A stretch of DNA of 64,000 bases from BS750m-G57 sp964607575 (GTDB lineage: Bacteria > Planctomycetota > Phycisphaerae > SM23-33). The DNA lies in the NCBI GenBank assembly GCA_964607575.1, contig CAZSLS010000001.1, positions 46,043 to 110,042 on the forward strand. Direction: 5' to 3'. Position 1 is the stretch's first letter. Every line of letters starts with the position of its first letter. This document shows positions 1 through 8,252 of the stretch, in pieces. The position numbers were made by a program, and so were the translations under genes. Below the pieces are notes generated by a model. That model did not search any database. It was not told the DNA's origin and saw nothing but the letters and a program-made list of their open reading frames with translations.

Positions 1-2
1 AT

Positions 3-1208
3 CGCTGCTTCCGGGCGGTCCGGGTGACTCCGACGTGCGCCAGTTGCCACGGGCCCGATGCGCCGATCAAGCTTCAGTACCAGCAGGGGGCGCTCGTGGG
101 GATGATAGATGTCGGCGTGCCCGGCGGGTCGGGTACGAATATGTTGACGTGGTGGACGAGGGCCTCGTTCCTGGTGGGCGTTGTACTGGCCGGCGTGGTC
201 GGTTCGGTGGTATTCGCGGTTATCGCACAGAGGCTTATCCTGCGCCCGGTGGGGCACCTGCGCGAAATTACCGACCGTGCGGCGGAAGGGGAGTTGGACG
301 TTCGCAGCCATATCGCCAGCGGCGATGAGTTGGAGCGGCTTAGCGACAGTTTCAACCAGATGCTGGCGGCAATTGCCGAACAGCACGAAAAACTCACCTC
401 CGCCAATCAGGCATTGGATATCAAGCTCAGCGAAACCGCCGAAGTCAACGTGACGCTTCACCGTGCCAACCTGGTGAAGAACGAATTCCTCGCCAACGTA
501 TCGCACGAACTGCGGACGCCCCTGAACAGCATACTCGGTTTCGCCGGTCTGCTGCTGGAGTCCGCCGACAATCGAATCCGGAGATACGGTGAGAACATCA
601 CGCTGGCGGCAAAGAACTTGCTGGGGATGATCAACGACCTGCTGGACATCGCGAAGATCGAGGCGGGCAAAGCCGAAGTGAGATTTGAAAAGACCAGCGT
701 CTCGGATATCTGCCAAACGCTGCTGGCGTTGATGGCGCCGGTGGCAGACAAGAAGCAGATCACAGTCGAATCGTCGGTGCCCGCGGGCCTGCCGATGGTG
801 GTGACCGATGCGGGCAAGCTTCAGCAGATTCTCTTCAATCTCCTGTCCAACGCGTTGAAGTTCACGCCGTTGGGTGGCTCGGTGTCGCTTATGGCGTGTT
901 CGGATGCCTCGCACGCCGGCGCCGAAGCGGTATCCGGAGTAGTGGTCTCCGTTGCGGACACCGGTCCGGGCATTCCCGAAGCGGAACAATCGCGAATCTT
1001 CGAGAAGTTCTACCAGATGGAAGCCTCGCTGACCAAGGAGGCGTCGGGGACAGGTCTGGGCCTGGCGATCGCAAAGGAGCTCAGCGGTCTGATCTGCGGG
1101 CGCCTTGTATGCAAGAGTACCCCGGGTCACGGGGCGGAATTCACCCTCTTTCTCCCGCCCGACGGCGCACGGGCACGCAAGGATTTCCATACCGGTAACG
1201 GAATCTGA
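3..1208 (+). CDS. Sensor histidine kinase with c-type haem (DUF3365/Tll0287-like) sensor, 5' truncated
   Basis: The frame is open to the window edge, so the N terminus lies outside; the GTG at 24 is not a convincing start because it would remove part of the sensor. A CASCH motif (CxxCH, nt 36-50) is followed by a short segment and a membrane helix (about nt 150-225), which is how the periplasmic DUF3365/Tll0287-like haem domain ends. After the helix come a HAMP linker (to about nt 390), the HisKA H-box NVSHELRTP with the phospho-acceptor His at nt 504-506, and a HATPase domain with N-box (NLLSNALKF), G1 (VADTGPGIP) and G2 (GTGLGLAIAKEL). No receiver domain is attached. The haem domain implies sensing of redox state, O2, NO or CO outside the inner membrane, then autophosphorylation in the cytoplasm. 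The partner regulator is not adjacent. Kinase assignment is certain; the haem sensor is very likely. Confidence 0.93.
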   Translation, partial: RCFRAVRVTPTCASCHGPDAPIKLQYQQGALVGMIDVGVPGGSGTNMLTWWTRASFLVGVVLAGVVGSVVFAVIAQRLILRPVGHLREITDRAAEGELDVRSHIASGDELERLSDSFNQMLAAIAEQHEKLTSANQALDIKLSETAEVNVTLHRANLVKNEFLANVSHELRTPLNSILGFAGLLLESADNRIRRYGENITLAAKNLLGMINDLLDIAKIEAGKAEVRFEKTSVSDICQTLLALMAPVADKKQITVESSVPAGLPMVVTDAGKLQQILFNLLSNALKFTPLGGSVSLMACSDASHAGAEAVSGVVVSVADTGPGIPEAEQSRIFEKFYQMEASLTKEASGTGLGLAIAKELSGLICGRLVCKSTPGHGAEFTLFLPPDGARARKDFHTGNGI

Positions 1209-1230
1209 CCGCCGCCGGCGCCCGCGGCGA

Positions 1231-1650
1231 TTAATACCAGATCAGGACGATTACGTTGTCCTCGTCGATCTTTCCGTGCATTGTTCCAATGAGGTGCCCG
1301 ACGTCCTTGACGTCAATGTCATCGGAATCGAGCCACTCGTTGATGTGGTCCTGGAGGCCTTCTATCGCGGGCACGGATATTTTGGATCTGAATATGCGGC
1401 ATCGCGTGGCGCCTTGCCCGCTCTGCTGCATTGGGCGCGAAAAACTGAACCCCGCTACCGCATTTCCGCGAATTCCCGCGGTGTGCGAAATCGACCTGCC
1501 CGAACTTTCCTCCGCGATGGTCAGAGGCTCGTCTTCCGGTTCTTCGATACTGAGCGGTTCGTCGGCACTTTCGATGCTGATCACATCGTCGTCGCCTTCG
1601 ATACTGATGGGCTCGTCATCGAAACTAATGCTGTCATTATCCTGGCTCAT
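1231..1650 (-). CDS. Acidic repeat-containing hypothetical protein
   Basis: 139 residues. The ATG at 1650 has an AGGAG ribosome site about 7 nt upstream. The first half is a low-complexity acidic tract built from short repeats of the type DEPISIE, DDVISIE, DEPLSIE and DEPLTIA. The last 45 residues look like a small folded domain (IEGLQDHINEWL, then a DNVIVLIWY end). No signal peptide or membrane segment is seen, so it is probably cytoplasmic. It is convergent with the histidine kinase and divergent from the GH113-like gene. I do not recognise a family. An acidic repeat tail joined to a small domain could serve as a binding or scaffold tail, but that is a guess. Confidence 0.75.
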   Translation of the reverse strand: MSQDNDSISFDDEPISIEGDDDVISIESADEPLSIEEPEDEPLTIAEESSGRSISHTAGIRGNAVAGFSFSRPMQQSGQGATRCRIFRSKISVPAIEGLQDHINEWLDSDDIDVKDVGHLIGTMHGKIDEDNVIVLIWY

Positions 1651-1846
1651 CGTTGAACTCCTGTTACATAATTGTGATTCTTACGGGAAAGATCGACGAC
1701 ATGACGTTATTATATTGTCGATCGAAGCCGCGTCAACAACCTCGCGGCCGATTGGAAGGATATGGATAAATATAATGACACAAGCGGAATTCCCAGCCAG
1801 CCCCCAGCGGTGCGGGCCCACACGCGACACGAGGATGAACGGTTCT

Positions 1847-2998
1847 ATGGCTGAAGGTAAGTGGACGATCCTGGTACTGTTCCTGCTGGCCGGTCTGACT
1901 GCGCTGGGCTTCCGGTACCTCGGCGGCGCCGCGGCGCCGAAGGTCACTCCAGACCGCGGGACCGCGGCCCGCAAGCTGGTGGGGCAGTTTCGCGGTATCG
2001 CCCTGCAGATGCACAACCCCGGCGACGAGAACCACCCGTACGAGAAGTTCATCGACGAGATCGCCGACACCGGCGCCAATACCGTGTGCCTCGTCATCCC
2101 GGGCTACCAGGAGAACGGGACGGCATGTTCGATCTTCATCGACCAGCGCAAGGTGCCCACGCGCGATCGCATCCGCAAGATCATCAGGCACGCCAAGTCG
2201 AAGGGCCTGCGCATTATCTTCATGCCGATAGTACTCCTGATGAACCCGCAGGACGGTGAGTGGCGGGGCAAGATCAAACCCAAGGACTGGGACGAATGGT
2301 GGCGCCAGTACACCAACTACGTCCTCCGCTACGCCTACCTGTGCAACGAGGAGAAGGTCGAGGCGTTCCAGATCGGCTCGGAACTGCTGTCGACCGAGAC
2401 GCATACCGAACGCTGGCGGACGCTCATAGTGAAAGTTCGCAAGGGCTTCGACGGGCTGCTGAGCTACTCGTCGAACTGGGACCACTACCGCGTACCGCAG
2501 TTCTGGAGCGACCTGGACATGGTGGGCATGACCGCCTACTACGACCTCACCGGCGGAAAGAAACCCACGCTCGATCGCCTCAAAAAAGCGTGGAAACCGC
2601 TGAAGAAAGAGATCCTCGACTGGCAGAAAACCATCGGCAAGCCGATACTCTTTACCGAACTTGGTTGGCCTAACCAGGACACCTGCGCCGAGTTCCCATG
2701 GAACTATTACCAGAGCGAGAAAACCGACCCGCAGGCACAGGCCAACTGCTTCGAAGCGTTCTTCCACACCTGGATCAAAGAGCCCAAAGTCGCCGGGTTC
2801 ATGATCTGGGAATGGCGCAAGAGCCTCGGGCAGGACCACCGCCCCAACGTCGACCTGTCGTACGTACCTTACCTGAAACCCGCGATGAAGGTCATCTCAC
2901 GCTACTACGATATGCCCGGCGGCGGTAAGAAACCTTCGACCATGAAGAAACCCGCCACCACACAACCCGCCACCAGCACCCGCCCGGCGTCCCGTTAG
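1847..2998 (+). CDS. Membrane-anchored GH113-like glycoside hydrolase
   Basis: About 383 residues from the ATG at 1847 (MAEGKW), which follows a GAGGA site by 10-12 nt; the in-frame ATGs at 1835 and 1775 are alternatives, and the longer open frame upstream is not coding-like. An N-terminal hydrophobic segment (WTILVLFLLAGLTALGF) is a signal peptide or anchor. The rest reads as a TIM barrel: a beta-strand 4 motif QIGSEL carrying the likely acid/base Glu and a strand 7 motif LFTELGWPN carrying the likely nucleophile Glu, as in GH113 beta-mannanases. A Thr/Pro/Lys-rich tail ends the protein. A role in mannan or related hemicellulose breakdown outside the cytoplasm follows from the family; the exact substrate is inference. 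Confidence 0.8.
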   Translation: MAEGKWTILVLFLLAGLTALGFRYLGGAAAPKVTPDRGTAARKLVGQFRGIALQMHNPGDENHPYEKFIDEIADTGANTVCLVIPGYQENGTACSIFIDQRKVPTRDRIRKIIRHAKSKGLRIIFMPIVLLMNPQDGEWRGKIKPKDWDEWWRQYTNYVLRYAYLCNEEKVEAFQIGSELLSTETHTERWRTLIVKVRKGFDGLLSYSSNWDHYRVPQFWSDLDMVGMTAYYDLTGGKKPTLDRLKKAWKPLKKEILDWQKTIGKPILFTELGWPNQDTCAEFPWNYYQSEKTDPQAQANCFEAFFHTWIKEPKVAGFMIWEWRKSLGQDHRPNVDLSYVPYLKPAMKVISRYYDMPGGGKKPSTMKKPATTQPATSTRPASR

Positions 2999-3211
2999 CG
3001 GCAGGACTCACGCGTCCGCCTATTCCTGACAACGTCGGGACGCCGTCCGCCATCAGTCCGTCAACTGATAACTGATCACGGGCTGTACACTGTCGAAGAT
3101 CCGCCTAGGCGGGATCACTGGTTCTACCCTTGCCATTTGCTTATCAAAGATCGTCAATAAGATCGTCATCTAGAAAATGGTTCGGTCTGAAGAAGCTGTC
3201 CGATTTGACAA

Positions 3212-3265
3212 CGTAGACGCGGCTTCCAGCCGCGTGATTCAAAGCGGCTGGAAGCCGCGTCTACG
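3212..3265. repeat. Perfect 22-bp inverted repeat, REP-like palindrome
   Basis: Arm one (3212-3233) begins CGTAGACGCGGCTTCC and arm two (3244-3265) is its exact reverse complement, with a 10-nt loop between. It sits in the 476-bp gap between the GH113-like gene and the TPR gene. A 22-bp perfect stem is far beyond chance and resembles the REP-type palindromes containing GGCTGGAAGCC that are scattered through planctomycete genomes (recalled, not searched). No T-run follows either arm, so it is not a standard intrinsic terminator, although it could still slow or end transcription. Nothing else is visible in 2999-3373. Confidence 0.85.
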
Positions 3266-3373
3266 ATACGGGGGGCAAGCAGGGTCAGCCTTTGCGGCAG
3301 GTTCCGGGATCGAGGTTTCAGGTTGTTTCCGTTCCCCTGGAACCTGCCTCATTCGTTTCCGCCTTTGGCACGG

Positions 3374-3403
3374 TTGACAGCGGTATTTGCGTATCCATAG
3401 AAT
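3374..3403 (+). promoter_or_regulatory. Sigma-70-type promoter of the TPR gene
   Basis: TTGACA at 3374-3379 and TAGAAT at 3398-3403 are separated by 18 nt, placing transcription start near 3410, about 65 nt before the ATG at 3475. Confidence 0.65.
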
Positions 3404-3474
3404 AGACTAGTGACCTGGATCTTTTGTCAGGCTCTTTTGAACACATCAAAAACATACCGAAGGAATAGCACATC

Positions 3475-4962
3475 ATGGCATATCGCACCCTATCAAAATC
3501 GTTGTCAATTGTCGCCGTCGCATTTGTCCTGCTGCTCGCCGCCCCGGCGTATGGGGACAAAGACGCCGACAAGCGGGTCGCGGGCAACACGAAATTGGAC
3601 AACAAGACACGCATGGCGGCCTGCGAGAGATTGTTCGCCATAGAGGGGCTTTCCAAAACCGAGCGCGTCTGGGTGTTGACCACGCGGGGCGTTCTCTACA
3701 GGCATATGAAGAAGTATGACGCGGCGATGGCAGACTTCAGCCAGGCCGAGAAACTCGAGCTGGACAATCCCCGTGTCCACCGGTATCGAGCCTGGGTCTA
3801 CTACGATTCCAAGAAATATGCCGAGGCCGATGCCGAATTCACCAAGACCCTCAAGCTTGAACCGCGACGTGCCTGGAATTGGTACAAGCGGGCACGGACC
3901 CGCGTAATGCTGAAGAAGTATAACGATGCCTTGAAGGACTACGACAAGGCCCTGGAGTTGAACCCTCGCTACTCCTCGGCTTACGGTGGTCGCGCCTGGG
4001 TGCATCTGCGCCTCAAGGATTACGCCAAGGCCATCAAGGACTGCGATGGCGCGCTGGCGATTAATCCCTACTACGTCTACCCGTACACCGTGCGCGGAAA
4101 GGCTTACGAGGCGGCGGGCAAACCCGACAGGGCCATCCACGACAATGCGATCGCGATGTTGCTGGATCCCAATCTGTCCCGTCCGAAGTGGGCCCTTGAG
4201 CGGCTCGTTAAAAAGGCAAGCGCCTCGGGCTCAACGACCAAGCCGGCGGCCTTCCAGCTACCCAAGAAGGGTTTGTCGATCTCGTACCTGATGACCGCCG
4301 GCGCCGTACCGCCCAAGCAGGATGAAATGGAGGAGGCTATCGGAGGGCTTGTCAGTTTCTTCAAGAAGAAGCACATACCACCGCCAAAATCCAGGACTTT
4401 CCTGGTCCGCGAGGTCGCAGCAGGCTCTGGCGATACGACGAGCATCAAGCCGACCATGAAGTACCCGAATATCGACAGGAAAAAGCCACCCGTCGCGACG
4501 ATCGACTATTACCGCACCCTGTTTCCCACTATCTTGCCAATGGGCAGGACCGGGCAGGTGCTTACGATCGAGTTTGACAAGGCGCCCCTCAAGGGCATCT
4601 GGCCGCTGAAGGTGGGCAACAAATCCTCAGGCAGCGCGAAGTACGTCTTCATCGGTCCGGATCCGCTGACCCCTCCGGCGATGTTCCTCGGGTGCAAGAA
4701 GCCCGGCGACAAGATTCCTTTCGGGACGGTCAAGTGGAGCGGACAGGTGGTAAAGAGCGAGAAGGTGGTCGTACCGGCTGGTGTCTTCGATACGTTCGTC
4801 ATACGAGTCGAGGAGGAGGCGGAGATGATTATGATGGGAAGGTCGAAAAAACGCTCTGCAATCCTCACCTGGTGGTATGCGCCCAGTATTCGCTGGTGGG
4901 TCAAACGCACCCAGCAGATCGAGAATAATATCGTCGTCAACGAGGCCGAAACGATCAAGTAG
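3475..4962 (+). CDS. Secreted TPR-repeat protein
   Basis: 495 residues. The ATG at 3475 follows AAGGA by about 8 nt, and a sigma-70-like promoter lies at 3374-3403. A signal peptide (residues 1 to about 26, ending APAYG) precedes five or so TPR units at about residues 55-235, recognisable from repeated patterns such as Y-A-x-A-x-x-D-x-x-x-A-L-x-L-N-P. The C-terminal half (about 260-495) has no named domain for me, but its ending (VVVPAGVFDTFVIRVE, then a WYAPSIRWWVKR segment) resembles DUF3108-type beta-rich periplasmic proteins. It is monocistronic and convergent with the esterase pair. The likely role is a periplasmic protein-protein interaction module; the partner is unknown. Confidence 0.82.
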   Translation: MAYRTLSKSLSIVAVAFVLLLAAPAYGDKDADKRVAGNTKLDNKTRMAACERLFAIEGLSKTERVWVLTTRGVLYRHMKKYDAAMADFSQAEKLELDNPRVHRYRAWVYYDSKKYAEADAEFTKTLKLEPRRAWNWYKRARTRVMLKKYNDALKDYDKALELNPRYSSAYGGRAWVHLRLKDYAKAIKDCDGALAINPYYVYPYTVRGKAYEAAGKPDRAIHDNAIAMLLDPNLSRPKWALERLVKKASASGSTTKPAAFQLPKKGLSISYLMTAGAVPPKQDEMEEAIGGLVSFFKKKHIPPPKSRTFLVREVAAGSGDTTSIKPTMKYPNIDRKKPPVATIDYYRTLFPTILPMGRTGQVLTIEFDKAPLKGIWPLKVGNKSSGSAKYVFIGPDPLTPPAMFLGCKKPGDKIPFGTVKWSGQVVKSEKVVVPAGVFDTFVIRVEEEAEMIMMGRSKKRSAILTWWYAPSIRWWVKRTQQIENNIVVNEAETIK

Positions 4963-4983
4963 GTGCCCAAGTACGCGTTTTCT

Positions 4984-6612
4984 TTACGGATGCGTGTTGA
5001 ACGGTAAGGCGGGGAAGCCGGCCTGGTTGTATAGATTGGCCTGCTTCGGCCGCGGCGCCCAGGCGTAACGCACGGTAACCGGCTTGGCGAGATCCTTACT
5101 CGTGACGATCACGGACTTACCGTCGATCTTCGCTGTTGCGGGTCGCCAGCGGCCATCGGCGCCGGCCAGTTCGAAGCCGCCCAGCGGCGTGTCGGTCGCC
5201 GGTTTGACCAGCTCGCCCATTTTCTTGTCGCCGACGATCAGTCCCCGATCTACCTGCTTGAAGCGAACGGTGACCGAGCGAGCGTTGACCTTGTGCGAAT
5301 CGTACACCGGACCGCTGCGGATGGGCTGGTTCTCGACCGTGGCGATTGCCCACTGCGAGGCGCGCTGGGCCCAGTTGCGAGGATCGCGGGGATCGTTCAC
5401 GTAATCGTGCGCCGGCAGGACGGTAGTGGCGGGCGTCTTCGAGACACCCCGCTGTCTCTGGCGAAACCGCATCCAGACCGACTGGTCTTCCACCGCGCGC
5501 TCCTCCCAATACATGGGCGGGCGGTACTGAAAGAAAGCTGCGGGCGCCTTCGGAGAGTTCATCACGATACGAAGACCGCGGATCAGCGCTTCGGCCTTAT
5601 CCGAGTAGTGCTTGTCGTACTGGTTTTTATCGAGCGTTTTGAGGATCAAGCCGCGTATGGCGAACGGAGCTACGGGATGGATCGATCCGTTGTAGTAAGT
5701 GGTAGGGGCTACGGCACGCGGCGGCGGGCCGGGCAAACGCGGGGCCTGCGAGAAATCGTCCAACTCCGTACTCCCGGCGTTCAGCGAGCGATGCGTCGAG
5801 GCGAGCCACTTCTTGACATCGCTGAGAGTCTTCAAATGAGCGGTGCGCCCCGTCGGCGACGTCGGGTTCCAGGCGCCAACTGTGTTTGCAAGCTCGCGCA
5901 TCGCGGCGGTGGCTTGGAAACCTTCGGGCGGAGTCATCGACGCCAGATCGTCCAGGCCGATCTCGAGCAAACCGACCGGGACCTTGACGCGTTTGAAGTA
6001 CTGGCGACCGAAGAAGTAGGGGATGGCGGGGAATCCACTCCAAGTGGCCGGGTCGTAAGCGGTCCACTTCGCGTTGCCGTCGGTATCGAAACGGTACTGT
6101 ACGTGACGGGCGTGGCGATCCTTACCGCGCGGCGCGGTGGCAAAGGTTCGGATGATCGGTGGTCCGCCGGCGGCTTGGTCCTCTTTGATGAAGGGGCGGA
6201 TGTCGTAGTAGACGCCCATGCGGCTGCGCTTTTGGAAGCGGCCGTGGTAATATCCCAGACCGATGCTGTCGCCGCTGAACAGCCACACGTCGCCGACCAA
6301 CACGCCTTTCAGTTCCACCGCGTCGCCGGCGCCCTTGAGGGTCATGGTCTGCGGTTTTGCGTTGGCGGGCATCGCATCCAGTTTGGCGTGCCACAAGCCC
6401 CTGGCGTCCGACGTGGCCTGTTTGCTCTGTCCGGCAAAACTTACGGTCACTCGTTCGCCCGGTTCAGCCCGGCCCCAGACGGGCGCGGAAACTCCGTGCT
6501 GCAACACCATCTGATCGCAGAATATGATCGCTGGTTCAACCGCGCTAGCCGCACCGGGTGCAAGCAGAACCAACAGCAGAACAAGGCGTGCGATTCGTAT
6601 TATCGAGTGCAT
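4984..6612 (-). CDS. Degenerate sialate O-acetylesterase-like protein (probable pseudoenzyme)
   Basis: 542 residues; ATG at 6612 with GGAG 8 nt upstream. A signal peptide ends near residue 24 (GAASA). It is a full-length paralogue of the next gene and shares its start (the IFCDQMVLQ region), the Ig-like front domain and the IHPVAPFAIRG segment. The family's GQSNM nucleophile block has become GDSIGL: the Ser remains but the neighbouring Gln and Asn are gone. In the block where the paralogue has the catalytic Asp/His pair (DVNVHPANK), this copy has DPRDPRN with no His. Hydrolysis of O-acetyl esters is therefore doubtful and the protein may bind glycans instead. It ends 40 bp short of its paralogue's mirror position, suggesting a tandem duplication followed by divergence. 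Confidence 0.85.
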   Translation of the reverse strand: MHSIIRIARLVLLLVLLAPGAASAVEPAIIFCDQMVLQHGVSAPVWGRAEPGERVTVSFAGQSKQATSDARGLWHAKLDAMPANAKPQTMTLKGAGDAVELKGVLVGDVWLFSGDSIGLGYYHGRFQKRSRMGVYYDIRPFIKEDQAAGGPPIIRTFATAPRGKDRHARHVQYRFDTDGNAKWTAYDPATWSGFPAIPYFFGRQYFKRVKVPVGLLEIGLDDLASMTPPEGFQATAAMRELANTVGAWNPTSPTGRTAHLKTLSDVKKWLASTHRSLNAGSTELDDFSQAPRLPGPPPRAVAPTTYYNGSIHPVAPFAIRGLILKTLDKNQYDKHYSDKAEALIRGLRIVMNSPKAPAAFFQYRPPMYWEERAVEDQSVWMRFRQRQRGVSKTPATTVLPAHDYVNDPRDPRNWAQRASQWAIATVENQPIRSGPVYDSHKVNARSVTVRFKQVDRGLIVGDKKMGELVKPATDTPLGGFELAGADGRWRPATAKIDGKSVIVTSKDLAKPVTVRYAWAPRPKQANLYNQAGFPALPFNTHP

Positions 6613-6651
6613 AAGATTAACTCCATCATGGCGCTGCGCGTGAGTGGCGGA

Positions 6652-8208
6652 TCAATCATGGTCGGTGGTGAACGTTGCGGCGGGCAGGCCGGCTCCGTTG
6701 TACAGGAACGGCGGGGGGGGGATGTTGGTGTAGCAGTAACGCACGTGCGTCGGCTTGCTCACCTTGTCCGACGAGGCGACCAGCGTGTTGCCTTCGATCT
6801 TCGCGACGGCCTTGTGCCAGCGCTTGTCCTTGCCTGCCACTTCCACGTTAGGCAGCTTTTTGGCGTCGGTCAGCTTGGCCGGTTTGAGTCCGTCCTTTGC
6901 GCCGGCGCGCAGGCCGCCGTTGGTGTAATCGAACTCGACGATCACCTTGTTGCCCTCGACACGGTGAGACTTGTAGAGCGGGCCGGAAGGCACGACGTCT
7001 TTCTTGCCGTAGTCCCGGTTCAGCGCCCACATCGCCGCGCGGATGCCGGCGTCGACCTTGTTGGCGGGGTGGACGTTCACGTCGAAGTCGAGCAGGACGG
7101 CTAGACCGCTGTTGGGCACGAGCTTGAGGGCGTTGAACTGTTCCTGGCGAACGAGGGGGCTGCAGTAGTCGCCGCTGCGCTGGAGTTGCATCCAGTAGAA
7201 CGGTATCTCACCACCGTCGCCCTTGACCGAGAACAGGTCGCGCCAGGTCCGGGCCATAACCTTCATCTCGATGTCCCACAGACGGTTACGGAAATCGCTC
7301 TCGCCCTGGTACCAGACCACGCCCTTGATCGCCATTGGCACGATCGGATGGATCTTACCGTTGTAGAACCCGCACAGGTCGCGCGGGCCCGGTTCGGGCA
7401 TCAGCGGTTGGGGATAGGGAAACGGTTTGTTCCCCGCCATTGCTTTCTCGGCTTGGGCGAGCCATCGTTCGATTTCGGTCAGGCGTTTCTTCCAGACTGT
7501 GCGGCCGAGCGGGGTGTTGGGGTAGTAGACGTCCACCCTGTCGGCGAGGGCCTTCAACTTCGGGTCAAGGCGAAAACCGTGACGCGGGATCCATTCCTGA
7601 ATGATGCTTCCGGCCCAGGCCTGCCACAAGATACCCTGGGGCACGTTGATACCCTGCTGCCGGATATGGCGTGCGAAATAGAAGCCCACTGCACAGCAGC
7701 CCTTTGTCGTCTTCTCATTCCGGCAGATTGTCCAGGCCTCAGGGGCGGTCTTGAACTTCTCGATTGGGAACGGTTCGTCGCGTCCGGCGCCCCAGTAGCG
7801 GATCAAAGGGTGGTTCCATTTCATCCCGTCCGGTGTGGGGTGGCGACCGACGTTGCGCCCCATGTTCGACTGGCCGGAAAATATCCACACGTCCCCGATC
7901 AGCACGTCCTCGATCGTTACCGTATTCTTCCCGGTGATGGTCAGCGTCTGTGGCTTGGCGCTGGCCGTGAGCGGCTTGAGCACGACCTGCCACTTGCCGC
8001 CGGTGTCCGCGGTGGCGGTCTTGCTCTGCCCGGCGAATTTGACAGTCACTTTCTCGCCCGGTTTCGCCGTCCCCCAGAGGGGCATTGGCTTGTCTCGCTG
8101 CAGAACCATGTGATCGCAGAACACATCGGCCGGTTTAACCGCGGCGGCCTCTACGGACCAGATCGCGGGCGTCAGGAGCAGCAAGCACCACAAGAAAAGT
8201 TTTCGCAT
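6652..8208 (-). CDS. Sialate O-acetylesterase family protein (SGNH hydrolase)
   Basis: 518 residues; ATG at 8208 with AGGAGA 8 nt upstream, and a signal peptide of about 22 residues. It begins with an Ig-like domain (DHMVLQRDKPMPLWG) followed by the SGNH hydrolase core. The nucleophile block IFSGQSNMG, the oxyanion/Trp segment VWYQGESD, and the C-terminal DVNVHPANK that supplies Asp and His are all intact. The family removes O-acetyl groups from sialic acids or from plant polysaccharides such as xylan; in planctomycetes the latter is more likely. Exported. It lies immediately upstream of its degenerate paralogue in the same orientation (39-bp gap), so the two are probably co-transcribed. Confidence 0.9.
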   Translation of the reverse strand: MRKLFLWCLLLLTPAIWSVEAAAVKPADVFCDHMVLQRDKPMPLWGTAKPGEKVTVKFAGQSKTATADTGGKWQVVLKPLTASAKPQTLTITGKNTVTIEDVLIGDVWIFSGQSNMGRNVGRHPTPDGMKWNHPLIRYWGAGRDEPFPIEKFKTAPEAWTICRNEKTTKGCCAVGFYFARHIRQQGINVPQGILWQAWAGSIIQEWIPRHGFRLDPKLKALADRVDVYYPNTPLGRTVWKKRLTEIERWLAQAEKAMAGNKPFPYPQPLMPEPGPRDLCGFYNGKIHPIVPMAIKGVVWYQGESDFRNRLWDIEMKVMARTWRDLFSVKGDGGEIPFYWMQLQRSGDYCSPLVRQEQFNALKLVPNSGLAVLLDFDVNVHPANKVDAGIRAAMWALNRDYGKKDVVPSGPLYKSHRVEGNKVIVEFDYTNGGLRAGAKDGLKPAKLTDAKKLPNVEVAGKDKRWHKAVAKIEGNTLVASSDKVSKPTHVRYCYTNIPPPPFLYNGAGLPAATFTTDHD

Positions 8209-8252
8209 GATCCGTTTTCTCCTAATGTCATCGCACCTTCGAGTGCCCTTTG

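Noticed and set aside
5293..7104. Long plus-strand frame opposite the two esterase genes
   Set aside because: It spans the end of one gene, the gap and the next gene, and is rich in Arg/Val/Gly as expected of an antisense shadow in high-GC DNA.
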